Below the pieces are notes generated by a model. That model searched no databases and was not told the DNA's origin. It saw only the letters and a program-made list of their open reading frames with translations. The translations under genes were made by a program, and so were the position numbers. A stretch of 22,585 nt of DNA from JABAYQ01 sp018608925 (GTDB taxonomy: Bacteria; Bacteroidota; Bacteroidia; Flavobacteriales; UBA7312): the NCBI GenBank assembly GCA_037625715.1, contig JASJHQ010000026.1, positions 1-22,585 on the forward strand, read 5' to 3'. The stretch's first letter is position 1; each line of letters begins with the position of its first letter. Shown one piece after another: positions 15,306 to 22,585 of the stretch.

Positions 15306-16049
15306 ATGGAAATTTTTCTTTTTATCGTCGCTCATTGGTACTTATCATTATTCGCTCAGTCGTTTTTTCACCACCGTTATTCGGCACACCAAATGTTTAC
15401 TATGCCTAAATGGGTAGAAAAATTCTTTTTCGTATTTTCTTTTGTAGCTCAAGGCTCTTCTTACATGAGTCCTAAAGTTTACGGAGCTTTACACCGCTTA
15501 CACCATATACATGCCGATAAAGAAGAAGATCCGCATTCTCCAAAATTCTCAAGTAACTTTGTTAAATTAATGGTAAAAACATACCATAAGTTTGCAGGTA
15601 TTCAGAGTGGAGAAATAAAAGTAGACGATGCTATTTCGCAAAATTTACCAGACTGGAAATGGTTTGATAAAATGGCCGGATCATTGATCGTTAAAATTTT
15701 ATGGGGACTATTCTATGTATATTTTTACTACCTATTCGCTACCGAATGGTGGATGTATCTATTTATTCCTGCTCACATTGTAATGGGTCCAATTCACGGA
15801 ACTGTTGTTAATTGGTTTGCTCACAAAATAGGCTATACCAACTATAAGGTAGAAGACACTTCTAAAAACCTAATGCCTTTTGACATTTTCATGCTAGGAG
15901 AGGGTTATCACAACAACCACCACGCACAAGGAAACAAAGCAAACTTTGCAAGAAAATGGTATGAGATAGATCCTATCTATCCTATTATTCGACTGATGGA
16001 TTTTGTAGGTTTAATAAAGTTGAATCCGGTAGCTATCTCCAAAGGATAA
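15306..16049 (+). CDS. membrane fatty acid desaturase (acyl-CoA/acyl-lipid type)
   Basis: A 247-residue integral membrane di-iron enzyme that introduces a double bond into acyl chains, adjusting membrane fluidity. Three histidine clusters are intact: HHRYSAH (22-28), HRLHHIH (63-69) and HNNHH (202-206), with further likely ligands H164 and H173. Hydrophobic segments lie near 1-20, 38-52, 128-146 and 148-168. It is short for the stearoyl-CoA desaturase family, as bacterial forms often are, and has no fused cytochrome b5. The position of the double bond (delta-9 is common) cannot be read from sequence. Its stop is one base from the stop of the converging small secreted protein gene. Confidence 0.93.
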   Translation: MEIFLFIVAHWYLSLFAQSFFHHRYSAHQMFTMPKWVEKFFFVFSFVAQGSSYMSPKVYGALHRLHHIHADKEEDPHSPKFSSNFVKLMVKTYHKFAGIQSGEIKVDDAISQNLPDWKWFDKMAGSLIVKILWGLFYVYFYYLFATEWWMYLFIPAHIVMGPIHGTVVNWFAHKIGYTNYKVEDTSKNLMPFDIFMLGEGYHNNHHAQGNKANFARKWYEIDPIYPIIRLMDFVGLIKLNPVAISKG

Positions 16050-16050
16050 G

Positions 16051-16344
16051 CTAATCACAACCTTGAGGAGACACATCTAGTTGTGTCACCCTTAGCTTTT
16101 CATCTCTTAATACGGCTACTATTGTAACCTGTACAGGACTTCCTTGATCTGGAGCAAGTTCTTTATAGATAATTCCCATGTCGAATAAGTCATCGGAAAC
16201 AAATTCCATCTCTATTAGCGATTGATCTTCAAAATAGTGGATGTCTTGATTCATCGTCCACCATCCATCTAAGGTGTCCGCTTTTTCTTGTGAAAAAAGC
16301 AAGCTAGGAACGATTAAAAAAAGTAGTAACAATATGCGAATCAT
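16051..16344 (-). CDS. small secreted protein of unknown function
   Basis: A 97-residue protein that I do not recognise. Residues 1-18 form a good signal peptide (MIRILLLLFLIVPSLLFS) with likely cleavage before Gln19. The mature part (about 79 residues) is acidic, with a WW pair (GWWTMNQDIHYFEDQ), beta-rich composition and a single Cys near the end (SPQGCD). There is no lipobox or sorting domain, so it is probably periplasmic. A perfect -7 box sits six bases before the ATG, which supports a real, leaderless gene. It converges on the desaturase with one base between the stop codons, and diverges from polA. Confidence 0.7.
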   Translation of the reverse strand: MIRILLLLFLIVPSLLFSQEKADTLDGWWTMNQDIHYFEDQSLIEMEFVSDDLFDMGIIYKELAPDQGSPVQVTIVAVLRDEKLRVTQLDVSPQGCD

Positions 16345-16349
16345 GGTAT

Positions 16350-16357
16350 CAAAAATA
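16350..16357 (-). promoter_or_regulatory. -7 box for the small secreted protein gene
   Basis: On the minus strand this reads TATTTTTG, a perfect TAnnTTTG, ending five bases before the ATG at 16344. The transcript would have almost no leader. Confidence 0.5.
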
Positions 16358-16361
16358 GTGA

Positions 16362-16377
16362 TAATCTTGTATCTTGC
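16362..16377 (+). promoter_or_regulatory. -7 box(es) for polA
   Basis: Two overlapping-range candidates, TAATCTTG (16362-16369) and TATCTTGC (16370-16377), are partial matches to TAnnTTTG (7 and 6 of 8 positions). They lie 15-23 nt before the polA ATG. I cannot tell which is used. Confidence 0.4.
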
Positions 16378-16392
16378 AGCAAATCCTGTTTT

Positions 16393-19188
16393 ATGAGTTC
16401 TGTAAAAAAACTATTTTTAATAGATGCCTTTGCCTTAATTTATCGGTCGTATTTCGCTTTTAGCAAAAATCCTAGAATCAATTCTAAAGGAGTAGAAACT
16501 TCTGCTGTCTTGGGTTTTGTCAATAGTCTGGTAGAAGTATTAAAGAAAGAAAATCCCACCCATATTGCAGTAGTTTTTGACACTCCTAAGGCAACAACTA
16601 GGCACTTAGAATACTCCGAATACAAAGCCAATAGAGAATCTATGCCAGAAGGTATATCCATCGCTCTACCATATATTGACCAGGTCTTGGAAGCTTTTAA
16701 TATAACCAAACTTTATGCAGACGGTTACGAAGCAGATGATGTTATCGGTACCCTAGCTAAAAAGGCGGAAAAAGAAGGTTTCATTACCTATATGATGACT
16801 CCCGATAAAGATTTTGCTCAATTAGTTTCCGAAAATATTTTCTTGTACAAGCCAGGAAACAAATGGAAGCCAACAGAAATTTGGGGAGTAAATGAAGTCT
16901 TAGCCAAATTCGAAATAACAGATGTTAGCCAAGTAATCGATTTTTTAGGAATGATGGGCGATGCTGTAGACAACATCCCTGGCTTACCAGGTGTTGGAGA
17001 AAAAACAGCCAAAAAATACCTAGCTGAGTTCGGAACTATGGAAAATCTCTTAGCAAATACCGACAAGCTAAAAGGAAAAATAAAAGAGAAGATTGAAGAA
17101 AATAAAGACAAAGGAATATTGTCTAAAAGATTGGCTACCATAATTTTAGATGCCCCTGTCGAATTAGTAGAAAACGATTTAAAAGTTCAGAAATTTAATC
17201 CTGAAAAAGTAACCTCTTTATTTGAAGAGTTAGAATTCCGTACCCTAGCAAAAAGATTGCTTAACCAAGAAATAAGTCCAGAAGAAAACGAAGAGGTAGT
17301 TGCAGCTCCTAAAAAAGCCAGCACCAATCAATTCGATTTATTTTCTCAAGAGCCAGAGCAAATTGTTCCGGTTTCTAATTACCAGTCTATTAAAGACATG
17401 AGCGTCGATTACCGTCTGGTAGATAGCGCTCAAAAGAGAAAAGAATTATTGGATTTACTTCTGGAACAAAAGTCGGTTTGTTTCGACACCGAAACTACAG
17501 GACTCGACCCTATTACTGCCGAGTTAGTTGGCTTTTCTTTTTGCTTTAAAAAGAACGAAGCATTTTACGTGCCGGTAGAACAAGGAAAAGAACAAGAAAT
17601 TGCTAGCGAGTTTAAAACCTTTTTTGAAAATAATGAGATCGAAAAAATCGCTCAGAATTTAAAATACGATTATAAAATATTATTAAAATACGGCCTACAG
17701 GTTTGCGCGCCTTATTTTGACACTATGATTGCCCATTATTTATTAGAGCCAGACCAGAGGCATAATATGGATGACCTAGCTCAAAATTATTTGAATTATC
17801 AGACCATAAGCATTGAGACTTTAATTGGTAAAAAGGGAGCTTCACAAAGCAGTATGCGTTTCGCCGACATCGACAAGGTTTGCGAATATGCTTGTGAAGA
17901 TGCAGACATTACTTTTCAGCTCAAAACCCTTTTTGAAGAGTCTATAAAAACATCCGATCTAGAAAAATTATTTAAAGAAATAGAACTTCCACTTATTCCT
18001 GTATTATCTCAGATGGAAATGGAAGGCATAAAGATTGATATTTCTTCTTTGAATAGCTTTTCACAAGAGCTAGACCAAGAAATTAGAAGGCTAAATCAAA
18101 ACGTGCAAGAAATTGCAGGAACCCCATTTAACTTAGCATCCCCAAAGCAACTAGGCCAAATGCTTTTCGAACATTTGAAACTGGTAGATAAGCCTAAAAA
18201 GACTAAAAGCGGACAATACTCTACTTCAGAAGAAACCCTTTTAAAACTAAAAGGCAAGCATGTCATTATCGATGATATTTTGGACTTTAGGCACCTTCAG
18301 AAATTAAAGTCTACTTATGTAGATGCTTTGCCAAATTTGGCGAAAAAAGACAGCCAAAGAATACATACTACCTACCAACAAACTGTTGCTGCCACAGGAA
18401 GATTAAGCTCTACCAACCCAAACTTACAAAACATCCCTATCCGAAGTGAGAAAGGAAGAGAGGTTAGAAAAGCATTTATTGCCAAAGACGAAAACCACAT
18501 TTTACTAGCTGCCGATTACTCTCAAATAGAATTAAGGCTAATGGCTCACTTATCACAAGACCAAGGAATGCTCACCGCATTTACCAACAAAGAAGACATC
18601 CATTCTGCTACGGCAGCAAAAGTATATGGGGTAGAATTGTCTGAGGTTAGTAGAGAGCAAAGATCGAATGCCAAGATGGTAAATTTTGGAATTATTTACG
18701 GAATTTCTGCTTTCGGACTATCGCAACGACTAGCCATTAAACGAACGGAAGCCAAAGAAATAATAGACAATTACTTTTTGCAATACCCAAAAGTAAAAGA
18801 GTTTATGGATAAAAGCATCAACGACGCTCGTGACAAAGGATATGTAGAAACTATAATGGGCAGAAAGAGGCATTTAAAGGACATCAACTCTAGAAATGCA
18901 GTAGTCAGAGGTTATGCCGAAAGAAATGCTATAAACGCTCCTATTCAGGGTGCTGCAGCCGATGTAATCAAGATAGCGATGATAGAGGTTCAAAACGCAA
19001 TAAGCGAGGCCGGATACAAAAGCAAAATGCTACTTCAAGTACATGATGAATTGGTCTTTGATGTGTATTTGCCTGAACTAGAAGAGATTCAGAAATTGAT
19101 AAAAAATAAAATGGAGCAAGCAGTTAGCTTAAGCGTTCCTTTAGAAGTTGATTTAGGAACAGGACAAAACTGGCTACAGGCCCACTAA
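16393..19188 (+). CDS. polA: DNA polymerase I
   Basis: A 931-residue family A polymerase for Okazaki fragment processing and repair. Three domains are in order: 5'-3' exonuclease/flap nuclease (about 1-295, with GYEADDVIGT and DNIPGLPGVGEKTA), 3'-5' exonuclease (about 335-525) and polymerase (about 540-931). The proofreading residues are present (D365 and E367 in DTETTGLD, and YACEDAD), unlike polymerases such as Taq that have lost them. Polymerase motif A is DYSQIELR with D708, motif B is RSNAKMVNFGIIYG and motif C is VHDELVFD with D885. The linker near 295-330 (PEENEEVVAAPKKA) is low in complexity. It stands alone and converges on the SDR gene with a 4-nt gap and no obvious hairpin. Confidence 0.98.
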   Translation: MSSVKKLFLIDAFALIYRSYFAFSKNPRINSKGVETSAVLGFVNSLVEVLKKENPTHIAVVFDTPKATTRHLEYSEYKANRESMPEGISIALPYIDQVLEAFNITKLYADGYEADDVIGTLAKKAEKEGFITYMMTPDKDFAQLVSENIFLYKPGNKWKPTEIWGVNEVLAKFEITDVSQVIDFLGMMGDAVDNIPGLPGVGEKTAKKYLAEFGTMENLLANTDKLKGKIKEKIEENKDKGILSKRLATIILDAPVELVENDLKVQKFNPEKVTSLFEELEFRTLAKRLLNQEISPEENEEVVAAPKKASTNQFDLFSQEPEQIVPVSNYQSIKDMSVDYRLVDSAQKRKELLDLLLEQKSVCFDTETTGLDPITAELVGFSFCFKKNEAFYVPVEQGKEQEIASEFKTFFENNEIEKIAQNLKYDYKILLKYGLQVCAPYFDTMIAHYLLEPDQRHNMDDLAQNYLNYQTISIETLIGKKGASQSSMRFADIDKVCEYACEDADITFQLKTLFEESIKTSDLEKLFKEIELPLIPVLSQMEMEGIKIDISSLNSFSQELDQEIRRLNQNVQEIAGTPFNLASPKQLGQMLFEHLKLVDKPKKTKSGQYSTSEETLLKLKGKHVIIDDILDFRHLQKLKSTYVDALPNLAKKDSQRIHTTYQQTVAATGRLSSTNPNLQNIPIRSEKGREVRKAFIAKDENHILLAADYSQIELRLMAHLSQDQGMLTAFTNKEDIHSATAAKVYGVELSEVSREQRSNAKMVNFGIIYGISAFGLSQRLAIKRTEAKEIIDNYFLQYPKVKEFMDKSINDARDKGYVETIMGRKRHLKDINSRNAVVRGYAERNAINAPIQGAAADVIKIAMIEVQNAISEAGYKSKMLLQVHDELVFDVYLPELEEIQKLIKNKMEQAVSLSVPLEVDLGTGQNWLQAH

Positions 19189-19192
19189 ATTT

Positions 19193-19897
19193 TTAATCTA
19201 TATCTCTAACGGAGCATATGGTATCCTTAAACAGTTCGGGATTTTCGATAAGCTTCAAATATTTTTGAGCTACTAAACCAGCATCTGCTAATTCGCCTTC
19301 TTTTTTATAGCCAACAAATTTTTCCAGATGAGGGAAGTCCTCTTTATTAGCCTCTCTAATTGCTGCCTGCATTTCGGTATCTACTATTCCTGGAGCTAGA
19401 GCATACACTTTAAATTCTGGATGCTCTGCCTGAATAACTAATGACAGCATATCTAACGCTGCTTTGGAAGCACAATAAGTGTTCCAAGATTCTATAGCAT
19501 GTTTGCCAGCTCCAGAACTTACATTTATAATCATTTTTAATGCAGAATGGTCTTTATAAGCTCCAATAAAGTCGTTACACAATAAGGTTGGAGCCACTAA
19601 ATTAATGGCGTAGTTCTGGTTTATCTCCTCATAGGTTTGCTTGCCCATTGGAGTAACCGGACCTACCTGACCAGCATTGTTTATAAGTACAATTTTGTTA
19701 TAGTTAGCATCGAGCTTTTCAAAAGTATTTGCCAAAATTGGCAGGGATAAATCGTGGCTTATATGGTGGTAATTTTTATGCTCTATTTTATTCCTTCTAG
19801 AAATACCAATAACGATATTGTTAGAGTCTTTTAATAGAAGGGTCGCTATAGCATAGCCAATTCCGCTACTAGTACCAGTAATATAAAATAGATTCAT
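19193..19897 (-). CDS. SDR family oxidoreductase (sepiapterin/benzil reductase-like)
   Basis: A 234-residue classical short-chain dehydrogenase. It has TGTSSGIG (7-14) for cofactor binding, NNAG (73-76), Ser128 in NVSSGAG, and the Y141-CAS-K145 catalytic pair. An RR pair after the second strand (GISRRN, 31-36) suggests NADPH rather than NADH. The overall pattern, including APGIVDTEMQ, resembles the sepiapterin reductase and YueD-type benzil reductase group, but the substrate is not predictable. It begins one base after the stop codon of the PLP enzyme gene, so the two are surely co-transcribed. A link to sulfur amino acid metabolism is not implied by the sequence. Confidence 0.85.
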   Translation of the reverse strand: MNLFYITGTSSGIGYAIATLLLKDSNNIVIGISRRNKIEHKNYHHISHDLSLPILANTFEKLDANYNKIVLINNAGQVGPVTPMGKQTYEEINQNYAINLVAPTLLCNDFIGAYKDHSALKMIINVSSGAGKHAIESWNTYCASKAALDMLSLVIQAEHPEFKVYALAPGIVDTEMQAAIREANKEDFPHLEKFVGYKKEGELADAGLVAQKYLKLIENPELFKDTICSVRDID

Positions 19898-19898
19898 T

Positions 19899-21044
19899 TT
19901 ACAACTGATTTAATGCTTGATCTAAATCTGCTTTTAAATCTTCAATGTCTTCAACTCCAACACTTAATCGGATAAGAGAATCTACTACTCCAGTTTTTTC
20001 TCTTTCTTCTTTAGGTATAGCAGCGTGCGTCATGCTTGCAGGGTGTCCGCAAAGAGATTCTACGCCTCCTAAAGATTCTGCAAGAGTGAAATAATGGGTA
20101 GAGGAAACCACTTTAAAAGCGTCTTCAATTTTATTTCCTTTTAAAGAGAATGATAGCATTCCACCAAAGTCTTTCATTTGCTTTTTAGCAATATCGTGGT
20201 TAGGATGGTCTTCGAAACCTGGCCAGTATACGTTCTCCACTTTAGGGTGTCCTTTTAAGAAATGTGCTATTTCTTTTCCGTTTTCGCAATGGCGCTGAAT
20301 TCGTAAATGAAGGGTTTTAATTCCTCTAAGTACTAGAAAACTATCCATAGGACCAGGAACGGCACCACAACTATTTTGAATAAAAAACAATCTCTCAGCT
20401 AAAGCTTCGTCGCTTACCATAAGCGCTCCCATTACTACATCGGAATGGCCGCCCAAATATTTAGTTACAGAGTGCATCACAATATCAGCACCCATATCCA
20501 TTGGGTTTTGAAGGTAAGGAGACGCGAAAGTATTGTCGACTCCTAAAATCAGATTGTGTTTTTTAGAAATTGCCGATGCAGCTTCTATGTCAATAATATT
20601 AAGCATTGGGTTAGTAGGTGTTTCTACCCAAATAAGCTTGGTATTGCTATTGATGTATTCTTCAATTTTATGAGCGTTTTCCATTCCAATAAAATGAAAC
20701 TTAATTCCGTAGTTCTCAAATACCTTAGTAAATATTCGATACGTTCCTCCGTATAGGTCGTTAGTAGAAACTACCTCATCACCTGGCTTTAGAAGTTTCA
20801 TTACGGCATCAATTGCAGCTAGTCCACTACCAAAACAAAGTCCGTATTTAGCATTTTCTAATGCTGCCAAGTTTGCTTCTAAAGCAGATCTTGTAGGGTT
20901 TCCTGTTCTAGAATACTCAAAACCTTTATGGTCTCCCGGAGATTTCTGAACGTAGGTAGATGTTTGGTAAATAGGAGTCATTATTGCTCCTGTTGTTGGG
21001 TCTGGCTCTAGGCCTGCGTGAATTACTTTGGTATTAAATTTCAT
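19899..21044 (-). CDS. cystathionine gamma-synthase/lyase-type PLP enzyme
   Basis: A 381-residue trans-sulfuration enzyme of the Cys/Met metabolism PLP family. Evidence: the YSRTGNPTR block (44-52), the cofactor stretch FGSGLAAID, D170 (GVDNTFASPYLQNP), and the PLP lysine K195 in SVTKYLGGHSD. The C-terminal HYFTLAESLGGVESLCGHPASMTHA is typical of cystathionine gamma-synthase and gamma-lyase, which cannot be separated safely without trees or assays. The longer frame to 21128 is rejected: a perfect -7 box at 21083-21090 lies inside that extension, and the ATG at 21044 aligns with the family start. It forms a tight unit with the SDR gene and diverges from the ArsC-like gene. Confidence 0.92.
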   Translation of the reverse strand: MKFNTKVIHAGLEPDPTTGAIMTPIYQTSTYVQKSPGDHKGFEYSRTGNPTRSALEANLAALENAKYGLCFGSGLAAIDAVMKLLKPGDEVVSTNDLYGGTYRIFTKVFENYGIKFHFIGMENAHKIEEYINSNTKLIWVETPTNPMLNIIDIEAASAISKKHNLILGVDNTFASPYLQNPMDMGADIVMHSVTKYLGGHSDVVMGALMVSDEALAERLFFIQNSCGAVPGPMDSFLVLRGIKTLHLRIQRHCENGKEIAHFLKGHPKVENVYWPGFEDHPNHDIAKKQMKDFGGMLSFSLKGNKIEDAFKVVSSTHYFTLAESLGGVESLCGHPASMTHAAIPKEEREKTGVVDSLIRLSVGVEDIEDLKADLDQALNQL

Positions 21045-21082
21045 TTTGGAGTAGATCGTTAATTTGTAAAAAGTATTAGACA

Positions 21083-21090
21083 CAAATGTA
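21083..21090 (-). promoter_or_regulatory. -7 box for the PLP enzyme gene
   Basis: On the minus strand this reads TACATTTG, a perfect TAnnTTTG, 38 nt before the ATG at 21044. The leader is too short to hold a known S-adenosylmethionine riboswitch. Confidence 0.65.
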
Positions 21091-21150
21091 ATTATTTTGA
21101 GTAAAAAATGAGAAAAAATCGAAGCCACAATAACTTTAATAATTATAAAT

Positions 21151-21166
21151 TATGTTTGTATTTTCG
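21151..21166 (+). promoter_or_regulatory. -7 box(es) for the ArsC-like gene
   Basis: TATGTTTG (21151-21158) is a perfect TAnnTTTG and is followed at once by TATTTTCG (7 of 8). Both lie 7-15 nt before the ATG at 21174, which fixes the start at that ATG rather than at one further upstream. Confidence 0.55.
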
Positions 21167-21173
21167 CACCCTT

Positions 21174-21521
21174 ATGAGAAAAGTTTTCCATCTAGCAAAA
21201 TGCAGTACTTGCCAACGCATCTTAACCGAAGTAAATTGGACCTTTGACAAACAAGAAATACGAAGTCAAAAAATTACGGAAGATCAGATCGATCAAATGG
21301 CAGACTTAGCAGGCTCTTACCAAGCGCTTTTTAGCAAGCGAGCAATTAAGTACAGAACTCTTAACTTGAAAGAAAAAAACCTACAAGAACAAGACTATAG
21401 AAAATACATTTTAGAAGATGACACTTTTCTGAAAAGACCTGTTTTTATTGTTGACCAAAGCATTTTTGTCGGCAACAGCAAAAGCACTATTGAAGCCCTT
21501 CAAAAAAAGTTAGATGAATAA
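21174..21521 (+). CDS. ArsC/Spx/MgsR-family thioredoxin-fold protein
   Basis: A 115-residue protein starting MRKVFHLAKCSTCQRIL. The CxxC motif (C10, C13) sits at the end of the first strand, as in Spx and the glutaredoxin-dependent arsenate reductases. The segment LKRPVFIVDQSIFVG corresponds to the family's RP-containing strand before the last helix. Arsenate reductases of this type use a CxxxR-like site, so the CxxC form leans towards a redox or Spx-like role. True arsenate reduction is not supported by any neighbouring ars gene. A longer frame from 21108 is excluded by the promoter. It overlaps the following transporter gene by eight bases, indicating coupled translation. Confidence 0.8.
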   Translation: MRKVFHLAKCSTCQRILTEVNWTFDKQEIRSQKITEDQIDQMADLAGSYQALFSKRAIKYRTLNLKEKNLQEQDYRKYILEDDTFLKRPVFIVDQSIFVGNSKSTIEALQKKLDE

Positions 21522-22410
21522 AAAAACCATTGCTCATCTGTGCCTTTTCGGAGCTAACCTAATTTACGCCATCAATTTTACGGTTGCTAAAACAGTTATG
21601 CCTGAGTACGTAGAGCCTTTGGGTTTTATCTTTATGCGAGTGGTAGGAGCAACCCTTCTTTTTTGGTTGGTTTATGGCCTCTTTTCCTACCAAAAAGTAG
21701 AACGAAAAGACATGCTAAGGCTCATGCTATGCGGATTGTTCGGAGTGGCAGTAAATCAGATGTTATTTTTTGAAGGGCTCAACCTTACTACCCCCATCAG
21801 CGCATCAGTTATAATGGTTACCAATCCTATTATTGTTTTGGTGATAAGTGCTTTTTTACTTTCTGAAAAAATAACCGTTCGTAAACTTATAGGGATAGCA
21901 TTCGGAGCCATAGGAGCCATATCTCTTTTTACCAATGGAGGCGATTTCTCTTTGCTTAACAGTTCTCAATCTTTAGGGAATTTATTAGTTTTGATAAATG
22001 CTTGCTCCTACGGGGTATACCTTGTAATCGTTAAGCCATTGATGAAAAAGTACCAAGCCATGACCGTTATTAGCTGGGTCTTTTTGTTCGGACTTATCTT
22101 TGTTGTACCATTCGGATACCAAGAGTTTTCGGAAATACAATGGAGTACCATGCCCACTAATATTATGTATGCCATAGTGTTTGTAGTAGTAGGAACTACT
22201 TTTTTGGCTTACCTGTTTAACATTATCGGACTTCGTACCCTCAACCCTACTACGGTGAGTTCTTATATTTACCTCCAACCTATTTTGGCTAGTATAATAG
22301 CTATATCGGTTCAGAGCGACCAGCTCGATTGGAACAAAATCATTTCTTCCATCATCATTTTCACAGGAGTATATTTAGTAAGTATGGAAAAAAAGAAAGT
22401 TAAAGTATAG
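21514..22410 (+). CDS. EamA/DMT-family transporter
   Basis: A 298-residue inner membrane protein made of two EamA repeats of about five helices each (roughly 5-140 and 150-292), giving ten hydrophobic segments. Typical features are GANLIYAINFTVAKTVMP at the start, an acidic residue in the loop before each repeat's later helices, and LNPTTVSSYIYLQPILA in the second repeat. Members export or import small metabolites such as amino acids or nucleotide derivatives, and the substrate cannot be told. Its ATG lies inside the end of the ArsC-like gene, so both come from one message. The C-terminal tail is basic (MEKKKVKV), fitting a cytoplasmic end. Confidence 0.9.
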   Translation: MNKKTIAHLCLFGANLIYAINFTVAKTVMPEYVEPLGFIFMRVVGATLLFWLVYGLFSYQKVERKDMLRLMLCGLFGVAVNQMLFFEGLNLTTPISASVIMVTNPIIVLVISAFLLSEKITVRKLIGIAFGAIGAISLFTNGGDFSLLNSSQSLGNLLVLINACSYGVYLVIVKPLMKKYQAMTVISWVFLFGLIFVVPFGYQEFSEIQWSTMPTNIMYAIVFVVVGTTFLAYLFNIIGLRTLNPTTVSSYIYLQPILASIIAISVQSDQLDWNKIISSIIIFTGVYLVSMEKKKVKV

Positions 22411-22425
22411 CTCCTTTTTTTTACT

Positions 22426-22444
22426 TACTTTTACAAGACTTAAA
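22426..22444 (+). promoter_or_regulatory. promoter-like block shared with the OmpA-like gene
   Basis: TACTTTTA matches TAnnTTTG at 7 of 8 positions. The 19-nt block beginning here is identical to 3110-3128 except for one A/G change. It lies 12 nt before a 23-codon frame and 85 nt before the last gene start. Confidence 0.35.
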
Positions 22445-22456
22445 GCCTTTATAGCC

Positions 22457-22528
22457 ATGAAACTAACCATTTTCATTTCGTCTATATTATTGGTTTTTTG
22501 TGCCCTACTAATAATAAATAAAACTTAA
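22457..22528 (+). CDS. possible 23-residue hydrophobic small ORF
   Basis: ATG-to-TAA frame encoding MKLTIFISSILLVFCALLII plus NKT: a lysine, one long hydrophobic helix and a short polar tail. It could be a one-helix membrane miniprotein, or a decayed signal peptide like the one at 1764. It sits behind a promoter-like block, and its stop is one base before the next ATG, which would suit a small leader frame. The evidence is weak because any AT-rich stretch can encode such a peptide. Confidence 0.25.
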   Translation: MKLTIFISSILLVFCALLIINKT

Positions 22529-22529
22529 A

Positions 22530-22585
22530 ATGAAAACCCTTTACTTTTTAACTTCAATTATTTTTTTAAACTCAGTTAATCTCAT
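22530..22585 (+). CDS. start of a secreted protein gene, cut by the window edge
   Basis: The frame from the ATG at 22530 reads MKTLYFLTSIIFLNSVNL and runs off the end. A lysine followed by a hydrophobic run is the beginning of a signal peptide. The rest of the gene and its function are not visible. Confidence 0.5.
   Translation, partial: MKTLYFLTSIIFLNSVNL

Noticed and set aside
16070..16087. Terminator hairpin for the desaturase gene (GACACA/TGTGTC)
   Set aside because: The stem is six base pairs with no T-run on either side, and it lies within the coding end of the converging gene.
21045..21090. SAM riboswitch before the cystathionine gamma-synthase-type gene
   Set aside because: The leader is only about 38 nt and shows no pseudoknot or four-way junction pattern.
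21045..21128. N-terminal extension of the PLP enzyme as a targeting sequence
   Set aside because: The extension contains the gene's own perfect -7 box, and the family start aligns with the ATG at 21044.
1..22585. CRISPR array, prophage, intact insertion sequence or toxin-antitoxin pair
   Set aside because: No regularly spaced repeats, no transposase, integrase or phage protein motifs, and no recognisable toxin or antitoxin families were seen on either strand.

Overview
The window is about 22.6 kb of AT-rich chromosome from a member of the Bacteroidota, most likely a marine or free-living Flavobacteriales-type organism. Four things point there: C-terminal sorting domains of the type IX secretion system (T9SS); many promoters with the Bacteroidota -7 box TAnnTTTG; almost no Shine-Dalgarno sequences; and signal peptides cleaved just before glutamine (S/A|Q). 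The best matches by family memory (SDR-type threonine dehydrogenase, short homogentisate dioxygenase, bacilliredoxin) are also typical of this phylum.

Layout. 1-2100 is a disturbed accessory stretch. It holds three remnants of T9SS-secreted proteins: one with an in-frame stop, one lacking its front end, and one reduced to a signal peptide joined to a tail. Between them sit two small intact genes (DUF2237 and DUF1801 families), with similar short repeats (GTTCGAA...GGCCCAC) at their edges, and a REP-like hairpin follows. 2160-3065 (minus) is tadA followed by a bacilliredoxin gene. 3140-4273 (plus) is an OmpA-family outer membrane protein gene interrupted by an in-frame TGA just after its signal peptide. 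4393-6135 is aspS. 6169-9576 (minus) is a tight three-gene unit trhO-hmgA-hppD: tRNA wobble-uridine hydroxylation plus two successive steps of tyrosine catabolism.

9688-15227 (plus) is a chain: threonine dehydrogenase, cysS, a glutaminyl-cyclase-like lipoprotein and a prolyl oligopeptidase lipoprotein. It is followed by a fatty acid desaturase with its own promoter (15306-16049). A small secreted protein (minus) and polA (plus) diverge from 16344/16393. A minus-strand pair, a cystathionine gamma-synthase-type PLP enzyme and an SDR oxidoreductase, converges on polA. It diverges from an ArsC/Spx-like protein overlapping an EamA transporter gene. The window ends in the first codons of a secreted protein.

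Most of the window is conserved housekeeping and catabolic sequence, and I see no CRISPR array, prophage, intact insertion sequence, rRNA or tRNA. The stretches most worth a second look are the cassette-like region at 356-1453, the stop codon inside the OmpA gene, and the T9SS gene remnants.
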